Origin: an uncultured Oscillospiraceae bacterium
GTDB lineage: Bacteria > Bacillota > Clostridia > Oscillospirales > Acutalibacteraceae
Length of the DNA: 64,000 nucleotides
Reading direction: 5' to 3'
Assembly: GCA_900549825.1 (NCBI GenBank)
Contig: URQB01000008.1
Coordinates: 45,847 to 109,846, forward strand
A program made the position numbers and the translations under genes. The notes under the pieces were generated by a model. The model worked only from the letters and a program-made list of their open reading frames with translations. It was not told the origin of the DNA and did no database searches. Of this stretch, positions 15,674 to 26,200 are shown in pieces. Each line of letters begins with the position of its first letter. Position 1 is the stretch's first letter.

Positions 15674-16513
15674 ATGAAAACAAGAATTCTCTCCGGCGTG
15701 GCCGTGGTCGCCTTTTTAATCGTAATGCTCCTGTGTACCTATACGCCGGTGTTTTCCCTGTTCCTTGCGCTGCTCTCCGGCATTTCAGTGTTTGAGATCG
15801 AGCGCGTGGCACAGGTGAAAAATAAACGCATCATGGGGGTCAGCATCGCGTTCGCCGCGCTGCTGCCAATCCTGATTTCCGCAGGCGTCGACCTGCCCGT
15901 GCCGCTCGTGGCGATCGGCTATACCATTTTATTGCTGCTTCTGATGCTGGCGCAGTATGACATCACCCGGTTCGAGCATGTGGCGATTGCCTTGTTCGTA
16001 TCCCTTGCGATCCCATTCGCTTTTTCCTGCATGATTTTTCTGCGGGATATCTATATCGCCTATCCGCAGGATTATTCCAGGGCGGACGGCCTGCTGTTCG
16101 TCCTGTTCGGCATCAGCAGCGCGTGGGTGACGGATACGTTCGCCTATTTTGTCGGCAGTAAATTTGGGAAACATAAGATGACGCCCAAGATCAGCCCCAA
16201 GAAATCCTGGGAGGGCGCCGTGGGCGGTGTTGCCGGAGCGGTCATTGTCAATCTTCTGATATTTTTGATATTCAACATGGTCATAAAGGAGCGTCTGCTG
16301 CTGCCCTATTGGGCTGTGATCCTCATTACAGTGGTGCTCGCGGTCATCAGCATGTTCGGCGATCTTTCCGCATCCGTCATCAAGCGCAATTATGGCGCAA
16401 AGGACTTCGGCAAGCTGATCCCGGGCCACGGCGGCGTGATGGACCGCTTTGACAGTTGTATCTTTGTGCTGCCGACGCTCTATTTTATCGTCCGCCTGGC
16501 GGCGATGCTTTAA
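15674..16513 (+). CDS. cdsA: Phosphatidate cytidylyltransferase (279 aa)
   Basis: Makes CDP-diacylglycerol from phosphatidate and CTP at the membrane. Multiple transmembrane segments and the C-terminal signature SxxKRxxGxKDFGKLIPGHGGxMDRFDS are present. Between uppS and dxr, as is standard. Confidence 0.95.
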   Translation: MKTRILSGVAVVAFLIVMLLCTYTPVFSLFLALLSGISVFEIERVAQVKNKRIMGVSIAFAALLPILISAGVDLPVPLVAIGYTILLLLLMLAQYDITRFEHVAIALFVSLAIPFAFSCMIFLRDIYIAYPQDYSRADGLLFVLFGISSAWVTDTFAYFVGSKFGKHKMTPKISPKKSWEGAVGGVAGAVIVNLLIFLIFNMVIKERLLLPYWAVILITVVLAVISMFGDLSASVIKRNYGAKDFGKLIPGHGGVMDRFDSCIFVLPTLYFIVRLAAML

Positions 16514-16540
16514 TATAATCGGAACGGCAGGTGCATACTA

Positions 16541-17698
16541 ATGCATAAGCGTTTATCCATTTTAGGCTCGACCGGCTCGATCGGGACGCAGGCGCTGGAC
16601 GTCGCCCGGCTCAATGGCTTTACCATCTGCGCGCTGACGGCCAACAGCCGCATCGACGTGCTGGAGAGGCAGATTCGGGCATTTCGGCCCGCACTGGCCG
16701 CCGTCGTGGACGAACGGGCGGCGAAGGAGCTGCACACCCGTGTGGCCGATACCAGCACCAAGGTGCTCGGCGGTATAGACGGCGTGATCGAATGCGCGCG
16801 CGCGCAGGATGCGGACACCGTGCTCAATGCCATTGTCGGTATGGCGGGATTGACGCCCACGCTCGCCGCCATTGATGCAGGTAAGGAGATCGCGCTCGCC
16901 AATAAGGAGACGCTCGTCGCAGGCGGCAAGCTTGTCATGGAGGCCGCGCGGGAAAAGGGTGTACGGATTCTGCCGGTCGACAGCGAGCATTCTGCAATTT
17001 TCCAGTGTCTGCAGGGGGCGCCCGCAGGGCAGAGGGAAGCGCTCAAGCGCATTATCCTGACAGCCTCGGGCGGACCATTTTTCGGTCGGACGAAGGAGGA
17101 GCTGCGCGAAGTAACGGTTGAGCAGGCGCTCAACCACCCCAACTGGAGCATGGGCGCGAAGATCACGATCGATTCCGCCACGATGATGAACAAGGGCCTG
17201 GAGCTGATTGAAGCGGTCTGGCTTTTCTCCATGCCGCCCGAGCGGGTGGATATCGTCGTCCACCGCGAGAGCGTCGTCCATTCGCTCATTGAATATGCAG
17301 ACAATTCCGTGATTGCTCAGCTCGGTGTGCCGGATATGCGCATCCCGATCCAGTATGCGCTGACCTGTCCGCAGCGCTATGCGTCTCCGGTGGAGCAGCT
17401 GAGCCTTGCCCAATTCGGTACGCTCCATTTTGCCGAGCCGGATTATGAATCATTCCCATTGATCAATGTCTGTCGGCAGGCGATTTCCCGCGGCGGCGTT
17501 TTCCCTGCTGCCGCCAACGCGGCCAACGAGGAGGCCAACCGCCTCTTCCGTGAGGGAAAAATCCGCTTTCTGGAGATTGGCGAGCTGGTCGCCGCTGCGA
17601 CGGAGCAGGCGCCCGATCGACCGGATTACACATTGGACGATATCCGCGATGCAGGGGCGTGCGCGCGGGAGTATGTACGCACACAGGCAAAGAGCTGA
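16541..17698 (+). CDS. dxr: 1-deoxy-D-xylulose 5-phosphate reductoisomerase (385 aa)
   Basis: Converts DXP to 2-C-methyl-D-erythritol 4-phosphate with NADPH, second step of the MEP isoprenoid pathway. N-terminal nucleotide-binding LGSTGSIG, the metal-binding PVDSEHSA and the ASGGPF loop are all present. Ribosome binding site is weak. Two further MEP genes, ispG and ispH, occur in the window. Confidence 0.96.
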   Translation: MHKRLSILGSTGSIGTQALDVARLNGFTICALTANSRIDVLERQIRAFRPALAAVVDERAAKELHTRVADTSTKVLGGIDGVIECARAQDADTVLNAIVGMAGLTPTLAAIDAGKEIALANKETLVAGGKLVMEAAREKGVRILPVDSEHSAIFQCLQGAPAGQREALKRIILTASGGPFFGRTKEELREVTVEQALNHPNWSMGAKITIDSATMMNKGLELIEAVWLFSMPPERVDIVVHRESVVHSLIEYADNSVIAQLGVPDMRIPIQYALTCPQRYASPVEQLSLAQFGTLHFAEPDYESFPLINVCRQAISRGGVFPAAANAANEEANRLFREGKIRFLEIGELVAAATEQAPDRPDYTLDDIRDAGACAREYVRTQAKS

Positions 17699-17727
17699 AC
17701 CGCTCGATAGAAAAGAGGTGAGCCGGT

Positions 17728-18804
17728 ATGAATATTCCGATTCTGTTACTTGATGCCGCCGGCGTCTGGAGCAAGGTGTGGCCGGTTTTATTCGCCATTT
17801 TGTTCTTTGGCGTAATTATTCTGATTCACGAGCTGGGCCATTTTACAGTCGCTAAGCTCTCCGGCATTAAGGTCAATGAGTTCGCGATCGGCATGGGCCC
17901 TAAGCTTGTCAGCTTCGGCAAAGGGGAGACAAAATATTCCCTGCGGCTAATCCCCATGGGCGGCTATGTCCAGATGGAGGGGGAAGATGAGGCGAGCGAG
18001 GATGAGCGGGCGTTTAACAATAAGCCCGTGTGGAAGCGTATTTTGGTCGTGATCGCGGGCGCGGTGATGAATATCATCCTGGGCCTTGTGCTCGTCGCCA
18101 TTCTGCTGACCCAGCAGAATCTGGTGGGTACGACGCAGATCGCGGGCTTTCATGAAAACGCAACCAGCCAGGCCTCCGGCCTGCAGGCGGGCGACGTGAT
18201 TACGCATATCAATGGCACCTCCGTCTGGTCGGACCGGGATATCAGCTTTCTCATGGCGCGGGATAAGGACGGTGTGATCGATTTTACCGTCAAACGTGAC
18301 GGTAAAAAGACCGAACTCAAGAACGTTAAATTCGCCACGCGCGAGGTGGACGGTCAAACGGTCATCACCTTTGATTTCATCATCATCGGAGAAAACAAAA
18401 CCTTCTGGAACGTGCTGAAAACCTCCTTCCTGGAAACGGCCTCCATGGCACGGCTCGTGTGGCTGAGCCTGTTTGACCTTGTGACAGGGCGCTTCGGCCT
18501 GAGCGACCTTGCAGGGCCGGTCGGCACGGTGAGCGTCATCGCCGAGGCAACGACCTCCGGCGGGTTCCTCAACGCACTGTCGCTGATGGCGTTTATCACG
18601 ATCAATATCGGCGTGTTCAACCTCCTTCCGATTCCGGGGCTCGACGGCGGCAGGCTGTTCTTTCTGATCATTGAGGGCATCCGCAGAAAGCCCATCAGCC
18701 CGAAGCGGGAGGGCATGATCCACGCGATCGGCCTGATCCTGATGTTTGCGCTGATTGCGGTGGTCACATTCAACGATATTTTGCGGCTCATCCGCGGCGG
18801 ATGA
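17728..18804 (+). CDS. rseP: Site-2 protease, RseP/RasP family (358 aa)
   Basis: Intramembrane zinc metalloprotease that cleaves anti-sigma factors and signal peptides. HELGH (about 32-36) in the first membrane helix and the LDGG motif in the distal helix form the active site; a PDZ domain (about 125-210) lies between, as in the family. The start follows AGAGGTGAG. Confidence 0.94.
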   Translation: MNIPILLLDAAGVWSKVWPVLFAILFFGVIILIHELGHFTVAKLSGIKVNEFAIGMGPKLVSFGKGETKYSLRLIPMGGYVQMEGEDEASEDERAFNNKPVWKRILVVIAGAVMNIILGLVLVAILLTQQNLVGTTQIAGFHENATSQASGLQAGDVITHINGTSVWSDRDISFLMARDKDGVIDFTVKRDGKKTELKNVKFATREVDGQTVITFDFIIIGENKTFWNVLKTSFLETASMARLVWLSLFDLVTGRFGLSDLAGPVGTVSVIAEATTSGGFLNALSLMAFITINIGVFNLLPIPGLDGGRLFFLIIEGIRRKPISPKREGMIHAIGLILMFALIAVVTFNDILRLIRGG

Positions 18805-18844
18805 CGCAACTGCCGCTTTTTCCATGAGAAAGGAATGACATACG

Positions 18845-19894
18845 ATGGAGAGAAGGCAAAGCCGGGCCGTTTTTGCGGGCGGCGTGCAGATCGGCGGGGG
18901 AGCGCCGGTGAGCGTGCAGTCCATGCTCAACGTTCCTGCGCATGATATCGAGGGAAATGTCGATCAGGCAAAGGCATTATATGAATCCGGTTGTGAGATC
19001 ATCCGCGCCGCGGTGCCGGGTCTGGACGCGGTGCAATTGATCCCTGCTTTGAAAAAGGCGGTGCCCGTGCCGGTTGTGGCGGATATCCATTTCGATTACC
19101 GCATCGCCCTTGCCTGTGTGGAGGCGGGGGTGGATAAAATCCGCATCAATCCCGGCAATATTGGCTCGGACGAGCGGGTCAGGGCTGTGGCCGACGCCTG
19201 CAGGACGCACGGCATTCCGATCCGCATCGGCGTCAACAGTGGTTCCCTCGAGAAGGAAATCCTCGCAAAATACGGCGCGCCCACGGCGCAGGCGCTCGCG
19301 GAGAGTGCCATGTACCATGTGCGGCTGCTGGAAAAGTGCGATTTTCATGATATTGTGATCTCCATCAAATCCTCCGATGTGCAGCGGATGGTGGAGGCAT
19401 ATGAAACCGTTGCAGCGCAGTGCGATTATCCGCTGCATCTCGGCGTGACGGAGGCGGGTACGGCCCGCATGGGGCTGATCAAATCGAGCGCCGGCATCGG
19501 CTCGCTGCTGCTGCACGGCATCGGCGATACGATCCGTGTTTCCCTGACGGACGCGCCGGTCAATGAGGTCTGTGCGGGCTTCGACATCCTCAAGGCCGTG
19601 GGCCTGAAGACGGATGCGCCCACGCTCGTTTCCTGCCCAACCTGCGGGCGCACGAAGATCGATCTGATCAGCCTTGCCGCCCAGGTGGAGGAGCGGCTGC
19701 GGGATTGCCGCAAGCCGGTCAAGGTGGCGGTCATGGGCTGCGCGGTCAACGGCCCAGGTGAAGCGCGCGAGGCGGATATCGGCGTAGCGGGCGGCGACGG
19801 CTGCGGCCTGCTGTTCAAAAAGGGAGAAGTGATTCGCAAGGTGCCGGAGGATCAGATTCTGGACGAGCTGATGCGGGAAATCGGGAAGCTTTGA
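18845..19894 (+). CDS. ispG: 4-hydroxy-3-methylbut-2-enyl diphosphate synthase (349 aa)
   Basis: [4Fe-4S] enzyme that reduces MEcPP to HMBPP in the MEP pathway. VQSMLN near the start, INPGNIG in the TIM barrel and the Cys ligands in CPTCGR (about 261-264) and MGCAVNGPGE support the call. Short bacterial form without the plant insert. Confidence 0.96.
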   Translation: MERRQSRAVFAGGVQIGGGAPVSVQSMLNVPAHDIEGNVDQAKALYESGCEIIRAAVPGLDAVQLIPALKKAVPVPVVADIHFDYRIALACVEAGVDKIRINPGNIGSDERVRAVADACRTHGIPIRIGVNSGSLEKEILAKYGAPTAQALAESAMYHVRLLEKCDFHDIVISIKSSDVQRMVEAYETVAAQCDYPLHLGVTEAGTARMGLIKSSAGIGSLLLHGIGDTIRVSLTDAPVNEVCAGFDILKAVGLKTDAPTLVSCPTCGRTKIDLISLAAQVEERLRDCRKPVKVAVMGCAVNGPGEAREADIGVAGGDGCGLLFKKGEVIRKVPEDQILDELMREIGKL

Positions 19895-19931
19895 AAAGCG
19901 CAGACGTAAAACGAAACATATAGGAGTAACC

Positions 19932-22900
19932 ATGCAGAAGGATCGTTTTTTGGCCCTGTTTGGGGATTACATAGAAGAGCATATCAGGCAGAATCTGTCC
20001 GATGGGCAGGTTCTGTCTGTTGTCATTGAGAAGGAAGCGCGTACGCTGGATGTCGAGGTGGATTTTGACGCCGTCTTCCCGGAGGAAGCGTTGGAGGCGG
20101 CGCAGCGGTCGATCCGGACACTGATGCGGCTGCAATCGGTGGCAATCGAGCCGTATTTCCCGAAGGAGGCATTTTCAGAAGCATATTTCCCGCATATGGT
20201 GCGGGCTCTGCGGCGGGAAAACGCCGCGGCAAACGGCTTTTTGAATGACGCGACGGCACGCCTGGAGGATCGTGTTTTCACCATCACCCTTACGCACGGC
20301 GGCGCGGATATCCTGAAGGATACGGGCTGCGACGCGTTTTTGCGCGCACTGGTGCAAAAGCGGTTCGGCGTTGCCGTTGAGATCCGATTCGACGGCGAGG
20401 TGACCGTCACGCCGGAGGCCCCGGCCTTCGTCAAAATGCAGGAGCAGGCGGATGTGCAGCAGAAAGCGGAGCGGGAAGCCGCCAAACACAAGGCCGAGGG
20501 AGATAAACGGCAGGGCGTGCACAAGATGTACGACGGCCTGCCGCTGTATCTCGAAACCGCGCGGGAGATTCTCGGCCGCCCGGTGCGCAATAAGCCGGTG
20601 CCGATCCGCGATCTTAACCCGGAGGACGGGACGGTCACGGTGTGGGGCGATGTGTTCGGCTATGAATCGAAGGAGACGCGCGATGGCAGGAGCCTCATCA
20701 TCTCCTTCCACATCACCGATTACACGGGCTCCTATACGGTGAAAATCTTCGATGAGAAGGAAAACGCCGCGAAGGTCGATCAGGCCATCAAGGATGGGAT
20801 GACGGTGCTGGTGCGCGGCAGCGTCAGCTACGATAAATACTTTCGCGATTATGCGATCCGGCCGCTCTCCATTATGAGCGTCCAGAAGGAAAAGAAGATG
20901 GACGATGCGCCGGTCAAGCGCGTGGAGCTCCACCTGCACACCAAAATGAGCGCGATGGACGGTGTGTCCGATTGCTCGGCGCTCATCAAGCGCGCCGCTG
21001 AATGGGGGCACAAGGCTGTTGCCATCACCGATCACGGCGTTGCGCAGGCCTTCCCGGAGGCGATGAATACCGCCGCGGCGACGGGGATCAAGGTGATCTA
21101 CGGCGTAGAGGGCTATTTCGTCAACGACATGGTGCCGATCGTCACCGGCCGGGAGGATACACCGTTCGACGGCGAATTCATCGTTTTCGATATCGAGACC
21201 ACAGGCTTTAACGCGCAGGATGACCGCATCACGGAGATCGGCGCGGTGCGCGTGAAGGGCGGGAAAATCCTCGATTCCTTCGATACCTTTGCCAATCCGG
21301 AAATGCCGATCCCGGCGCGCATCACGGAGCTGACCGGCATCACGGATGAGATGGTCAAGGACGCACCTGATGAAGCAGCGGCGGTGCGCGCCTTTTTCTC
21401 CTTCTGCGAGGGCGCGGCTACGCTTGTGGCGCACAATGCGTCCTTTGATACCGGCTTTATCCGCGCGGTCTGCGCGCGGCACAAGATCGAATACGACTAT
21501 ACCCATATTGATACCGTCCCAATGAGCCGCTCGCTCTTAAAGGGGCTGAAGAATTATAAGCTCGATACGGTTGCGAAATATTTGAAGCTGGAGGATTTCA
21601 ACCATCACCGCGCCTGTGACGATGCAAAAATCCTGGCGGATATCTTTGTGATCCTGCTCGACGAGGCGCGCAAGGCGGGCAAGATCGAATCGATTGGCCT
21701 GCTCAATACCGCGCTCTCCGAGGTGGATCCCAAAAAGCTGCGCTCCTATCACCAGATCATTCTGGTGAAGAACCTGACGGGGCTGAAAAATCTCTACCGC
21801 CTGATTTCCATGTCCCACCTGAAGTATTTCTACCGCCAGCCGCGCATCCCAAAGAGCGAGCTGATCAAATACCGCGAGGGGCTTTTGATCGGCAGCGCCT
21901 GTGAGGCGGGCGAGCTCTACCGTGCCCTGCTTGACGGCCGGCCGTGGGATGAGCTGAAAGCGATCGCCTCGTTTTATGATTATCTGGAAATCCAGCCCAA
22001 GGGCAACAACGCCTTCCTCGTGCGCGAAGGCCGTGTCAGTGGGGAAAAGCAGCTGGAGGAGATCAATAAGACGATTTTGAAGCTTGGCGACGAGCTGGGC
22101 AAAATGGTCGTCGCCACCTGCGACGTCCACTTCCTGGACCCGGGCGACGAAATCTTCCGCCGCATCCTCATGGCGGGGCAGGGCTTTACCGATGCGGATA
22201 ACCAGGCTCCGCTCTACCTGCGCACCACGCAGGAGATGCTTGACGAATTCGCTTATCTCGGCGAGCGGGCCTATGAGGTGGTCGTGGAAAACCCGAACCA
22301 GATTGCAGATATGGTGGATGTGATGCGCCCCTTCCCGGAGGGCAACTTCCCGCCGAACATCCCCGGCGCGAAGGAGGAGCTGCGCGAGATATGCTGGACG
22401 AACTGCAGGAAGATGTACGGCGACCCCGTTCCTCAATACGTGGCCGACCGACTCACGCGCGAGCTCGATTCCATTATTGAGCACGGCTTCGCCGTTCTCT
22501 ATATCATCGCGCAGAAGCTGGTGAAAAACTCCGAGGATCACGGCTATCACGTCGGCTCCCGGGGCTCCGTCGGCTCGTCGTTCGTAGCGACAATGGCGGG
22601 CATCTCCGAGGTGAACCCCCTTGCGCCGCACTACGTCTGCCCCAAATGCTGCCACAGCGAATTCTTCACCGACGGCTCCGTCGGCTCCGGCTACGACCTG
22701 CCGCCCAAGGATTGCCCGAACTGCGGCATCCCCATGAAGCGCGACGGGCATGAAATCCCGTTTGAAACCTTCCTCGGCTTCAACGGCGACAAGGAGCCGG
22801 ATATCGATCTGAACTTCTCCGGCGAGTTCCAGGCTCAATCTCACCGCTACACAGAGGAGCTCTTTGGCCCGCAGAACGTGTTCAAAGCGGGCACGATCTC

Positions 22901-24236
22901 CACCGTCGCGGAGAAGACGGCCTACGGCTTTGTCAAAAAGTATACGGAGGAGCGGGGCATCATCCTGCATAAGGCCGAGGAGGAGCGCCTTGCGCGCGGC
23001 TGCACCGGCGTCAAGCGCACCACGGGTCAGCACCCGGGCGGCATGGTCGTTGTGCCGAACGACCACGAGGTCTATGAATTCACGCCCGTCCAGCACCCGG
23101 CGGATGATGCGGATAAGGGCTCCGTCACCACGCATTTCGACTTCCACGCGCTGCACGACACGCTTTTGAAGCTCGACGAGCTCGGGCACGATGTGCCCAC
23201 GCTTTATAGGCACCTGGAGGATATGACGGGCATCCCGGTGATGGATGTCGATATCTGCGACCGCAAGATCATCGAATTGTGCACCAGCCCGGAGCCGCTC
23301 GGCGTGACGGCGGAGGAAATCGGCTGGCCGACGGGAACGCTCTCCATCCCGGAGATGGGCACGAATTTTGTCTGCGGCATGCTCATGGAGGCAAAGCCGA
23401 AGACCTTTTCGGATCTTTTGCAGATTTCCGGCCTGTCGCACGGCACGGACGTATGGCTCGGCAACGCGCAGGAGCTGATCAAAAACGGCACCTGCACGAT
23501 CTCGGAGGTGATCGGTACGCGCGACAGCATCATGACCTATCTGATGCACAAGGGTGTTCAGCCGGGCATGGCGTTCAAGATCATGGAGATCGTCCGAAAG
23601 GGCAAGGCGCCCAAGCTCCTCACGGACGAGCACAAGCAGGCTATGCGGGATAACAACGTGCCGGAATGGTATATCGACTCCTGCCTGAAGATCAAATACA
23701 TGTTCCCCAAGGCGCACGCCGCGGCCTATGTCAGCGCCGCGTTGCGGCTGGGCTGGTACAAAATCTACCGGCCGCTGGAATATTATGCGGCGCTTCTCAC
23801 CGTGCGTGGCGGCGATTTGGACGCGGTTTCCGCTGTGGCGGGCCGCGCGGCGGTCAAGCGCAAGATGGATGAGCTCACCGCCAAGGGCAAGGACGCCTCC
23901 GCCAAGGAGGAGGATCAGCTCACGATCCTGCAGATCGTCAACGAAATGCTCGCGCGCGGCATCGAGTTTTTGCCCGTTGACCTCTACAAATCCGATGCGA
24001 CCGTTTATCAGATTGAGGAGGGCAAAATCCGCCTGCCGTTTCTTGCGCTGAAAGGCACGGGCGAGAGCGCAGCGAAGAGCCTTGCCGCCGCGCGGGATGA
24101 CGGGCAGGGCCCGTTTATCTCCTGCGACGATCTGCGCAGCCGTTCCGGTGTTTCCAGCAGCGTCATGACGATGCTCAGCGAGGCCGGGGCGCTCACCGGG
24201 CTGCCGGAGAGCAGCCAGATGAGTTTATTTGGATAA
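19932..24236 (+). CDS. polC: DNA polymerase III alpha subunit, PolC type (1434 aa)
   Basis: Replicative polymerase of Firmicutes. N-terminal domain, OB fold (about 235-315), PHP domain beginning VELHLHTKMS (331) split by a 3'-5' exonuclease (DIETTGF, about 418-585), then the palm/fingers with a zinc-binding segment (CPKC...CPNC) and a C-terminal DVxPVDLYKS region. Full length. It starts 37 bases after ispG with an AGGAG site. The proofreading exonuclease motif is intact. Confidence 0.97.
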   Translation: MQKDRFLALFGDYIEEHIRQNLSDGQVLSVVIEKEARTLDVEVDFDAVFPEEALEAAQRSIRTLMRLQSVAIEPYFPKEAFSEAYFPHMVRALRRENAAANGFLNDATARLEDRVFTITLTHGGADILKDTGCDAFLRALVQKRFGVAVEIRFDGEVTVTPEAPAFVKMQEQADVQQKAEREAAKHKAEGDKRQGVHKMYDGLPLYLETAREILGRPVRNKPVPIRDLNPEDGTVTVWGDVFGYESKETRDGRSLIISFHITDYTGSYTVKIFDEKENAAKVDQAIKDGMTVLVRGSVSYDKYFRDYAIRPLSIMSVQKEKKMDDAPVKRVELHLHTKMSAMDGVSDCSALIKRAAEWGHKAVAITDHGVAQAFPEAMNTAAATGIKVIYGVEGYFVNDMVPIVTGREDTPFDGEFIVFDIETTGFNAQDDRITEIGAVRVKGGKILDSFDTFANPEMPIPARITELTGITDEMVKDAPDEAAAVRAFFSFCEGAATLVAHNASFDTGFIRAVCARHKIEYDYTHIDTVPMSRSLLKGLKNYKLDTVAKYLKLEDFNHHRACDDAKILADIFVILLDEARKAGKIESIGLLNTALSEVDPKKLRSYHQIILVKNLTGLKNLYRLISMSHLKYFYRQPRIPKSELIKYREGLLIGSACEAGELYRALLDGRPWDELKAIASFYDYLEIQPKGNNAFLVREGRVSGEKQLEEINKTILKLGDELGKMVVATCDVHFLDPGDEIFRRILMAGQGFTDADNQAPLYLRTTQEMLDEFAYLGERAYEVVVENPNQIADMVDVMRPFPEGNFPPNIPGAKEELREICWTNCRKMYGDPVPQYVADRLTRELDSIIEHGFAVLYIIAQKLVKNSEDHGYHVGSRGSVGSSFVATMAGISEVNPLAPHYVCPKCCHSEFFTDGSVGSGYDLPPKDCPNCGIPMKRDGHEIPFETFLGFNGDKEPDIDLNFSGEFQAQSHRYTEELFGPQNVFKAGTISTVAEKTAYGFVKKYTEERGIILHKAEEERLARGCTGVKRTTGQHPGGMVVVPNDHEVYEFTPVQHPADDADKGSVTTHFDFHALHDTLLKLDELGHDVPTLYRHLEDMTGIPVMDVDICDRKIIELCTSPEPLGVTAEEIGWPTGTLSIPEMGTNFVCGMLMEAKPKTFSDLLQISGLSHGTDVWLGNAQELIKNGTCTISEVIGTRDSIMTYLMHKGVQPGMAFKIMEIVRKGKAPKLLTDEHKQAMRDNNVPEWYIDSCLKIKYMFPKAHAAAYVSAALRLGWYKIYRPLEYYAALLTVRGGDLDAVSAVAGRAAVKRKMDELTAKGKDASAKEEDQLTILQIVNEMLARGIEFLPVDLYKSDATVYQIEEGKIRLPFLALKGTGESAAKSLAAARDDGQGPFISCDDLRSRSGVSSSVMTMLSEAGALTGLPESSQMSLFG

Positions 24237-24255
24237 GGAAAGGCTGTGAATAGCG

Positions 24256-25710
24256 ATGAACGATTACAAACAGAAAGCCGTTATGCCCTTTCATTGCAAG
24301 GACGGGCTTGGCTGCAACTATTACCGGATCCCCGCGATGATTACCACACAGCAGGGCGTAACCATTGCCGCGATGGACGCCCGCTTCGGTGGAACGCATG
24401 ATTCGCCCAACAAGCTCGACACGGCGCTCTGTACCAGCAGCGACAGCGGGAAGACCTGGTCTAAGCCCATCCTGCCGTTTCATTTCAGGGATTATGAGGA
24501 TGCTTCCGCCGTATTGAAACCCAATGGCGCGCTCTGCACGAAAAAAAGCGCATCGACAATCGACCCCTGCCTTCTGGAGGACGTGCAGACCGGCCGCATT
24601 TTTCTGCTGGTCGATCTGTTTCCCGGCGGATTCGGCTCTCCGCAGGCAAAAACGGGAACGGGCTATGCGGAAATCGACGGCAAGCAATGCCTGCTTCTTC
24701 GGAAGAAGGGGAGTCGAGAATTTCAGTATTTTGTTCGGCCTGACGGCGCCGTCTGCACGATGGACAGAAGGCAAACGCCATATTCCCTCAATGACGAATA
24801 TGAACTGCTGGAAAACGGAAACCCCCTGACGGTCTGCCAGCGGCGCGTGCAGTATGTCGGGCCGTTTGTGTTAAGCAAAAAAACGGGCGTGCAGGTGCCG
24901 ATGAATGTGTTCTATGCGGATGCCCTGTTCTGCGTTGCGCTGACCTCTTACCTGTTCTTGCGCTACAGCGACGACCAGGGAAAGACCTGGTCGAAGCCGG
25001 TTTCGATCAATCCCATGGTCAAGGAGCAGAGGATGCGCGTGCTGGTCACAGGCCCCGGCTGTGGCATCCAGCTGAAGGGCGGGGCGCATGCGGGCCGGCT
25101 GATCTTCCCGGTATACAACGTGACCAGGGGCTTCCGCACGCAGGAATGCATGACGATTTACAGCGACGATCACGGCGGGACTTGGACGCTGGGCGGCGGG
25201 CCGCGCTTCGACGCTTCCATCGGCATGATGAGCGAATCGCAGCTCGTGGAACTGCCGGATGGCAGCGTGCAGGTGTTTGCCCGCACAAAGGCGGGGCAAA
25301 TCGCCACGGCGCACAGCGCGGACGGCAGTGAAACCTTTGGAGAGGGCGAACTCGTGCCGGAGCTTCCGCTGACCGGCGGCGCCGGATGCCAGGTGTCTGC
25401 GCTGGGTTACGACGGCCTCATCGACGGCCGGCCGGCCGTGTTCGTTTCCGCGCCGGCCGGATCGCCGCGCAAAAACGGCATGATTCATATCGGCCTCATT
25501 GCGCAGAGCGGGAATGAAGATATGCCGTATACCTTTGACTGGAAATACCGCTTTGAGGTGACAGACAGGGACACCTGGTTTGCGTATTCCTGCCTGACGC
25601 AGCTGCCCAATGGAGAAATTGGCATCCTTTATGAGCAGGCCAATACACCGCAGACGATCGACACGACCTGTTTTCAGTCCTTTTCGTTGGATACGCTGAC
25701 GCGGAAATAA
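24256..25710 (+). CDS. Sialidase-like glycosidase without signal peptide (484 aa)
   Basis: GH33-type beta-propeller: YRIP (23-26) supplies the substrate-carboxylate arginine, an early Asp lies in the GTHDSP segment, and three Asp boxes (SSDSGKTW, YSDDQGKTW, YSDDHGGTW) mark propeller blades. There is no signal peptide or lipobox, so it acts inside the cell, perhaps on imported sialyl-oligosaccharides, or is exported another way. The gene starts 19 bases after polC and ends in a strong terminator, so it appears co-transcribed with the essential operon. Sialidase activity is likely, but related fold members act on other sugars. Confidence 0.75.
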   Translation: MNDYKQKAVMPFHCKDGLGCNYYRIPAMITTQQGVTIAAMDARFGGTHDSPNKLDTALCTSSDSGKTWSKPILPFHFRDYEDASAVLKPNGALCTKKSASTIDPCLLEDVQTGRIFLLVDLFPGGFGSPQAKTGTGYAEIDGKQCLLLRKKGSREFQYFVRPDGAVCTMDRRQTPYSLNDEYELLENGNPLTVCQRRVQYVGPFVLSKKTGVQVPMNVFYADALFCVALTSYLFLRYSDDQGKTWSKPVSINPMVKEQRMRVLVTGPGCGIQLKGGAHAGRLIFPVYNVTRGFRTQECMTIYSDDHGGTWTLGGGPRFDASIGMMSESQLVELPDGSVQVFARTKAGQIATAHSADGSETFGEGELVPELPLTGGAGCQVSALGYDGLIDGRPAVFVSAPAGSPRKNGMIHIGLIAQSGNEDMPYTFDWKYRFEVTDRDTWFAYSCLTQLPNGEIGILYEQANTPQTIDTTCFQSFSLDTLTRK

Positions 25711-25730
25711 TCTGTTTGATATGCAGAAAG

Positions 25731-25770
25731 AAGAAAACCACAGGCCGGGAAAGCCTGTGGTTTTCTTCTT
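25731..25770 (+). terminator. Terminator of the pyrH-polC-sialidase operon
   Basis: GAAAACCACAGGC / GCCTGTGGTTTTC hairpin with a T-rich tail. The following stretch up to 26200 (about 430 bases) holds no gene I can support. Confidence 0.85.
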
Positions 25771-26200
25771 ATCGGATGGGGTTTATGAATCGCCGGGCGC
25801 TAAGAAAGGGGGAGAGAAAAGCGGTCCGGACGCACGTCGGAAGGAGAGCTTGCCGATCACGGAGAAGAAATTTTTAACAAGCCGGCAGAGAAATGCGAAA
25901 ATAAAAAACCGACGCATGTCAATCATGAAGAGACAGGCGGCATTATCAGAGAAATCGAGAGGCGGCAGCTTGCCTTGGCTGAGCAGATCGAACTGCTTTT
26001 CCAAAACGAAACTGTTACAACCCCTGGGAAATCATAGACGCCGGAAACAGATTTATTTTTTATCAAACAGTGTGTTGATCATTTCTACTGTTTCCATTAT
26101 AATAATTTTAAAAACTGCTGTCACGCATCAAACTTTTTTGTTTTGTTCGATATTCGACAAGAGATTTAAAATCGTTGCGCAATGGGGGAGGAAAATCAAT

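Noticed and set aside
16562..17428. 288-aa minus-strand open frame
   Set aside because: Antisense to dxr; shadow of a conserved gene.
21537..23717. 726-aa minus-strand open frame
   Set aside because: It is antisense to polC, a shadow of strong codon bias in a GC-rich gene; no protein family fits and polC is intact.
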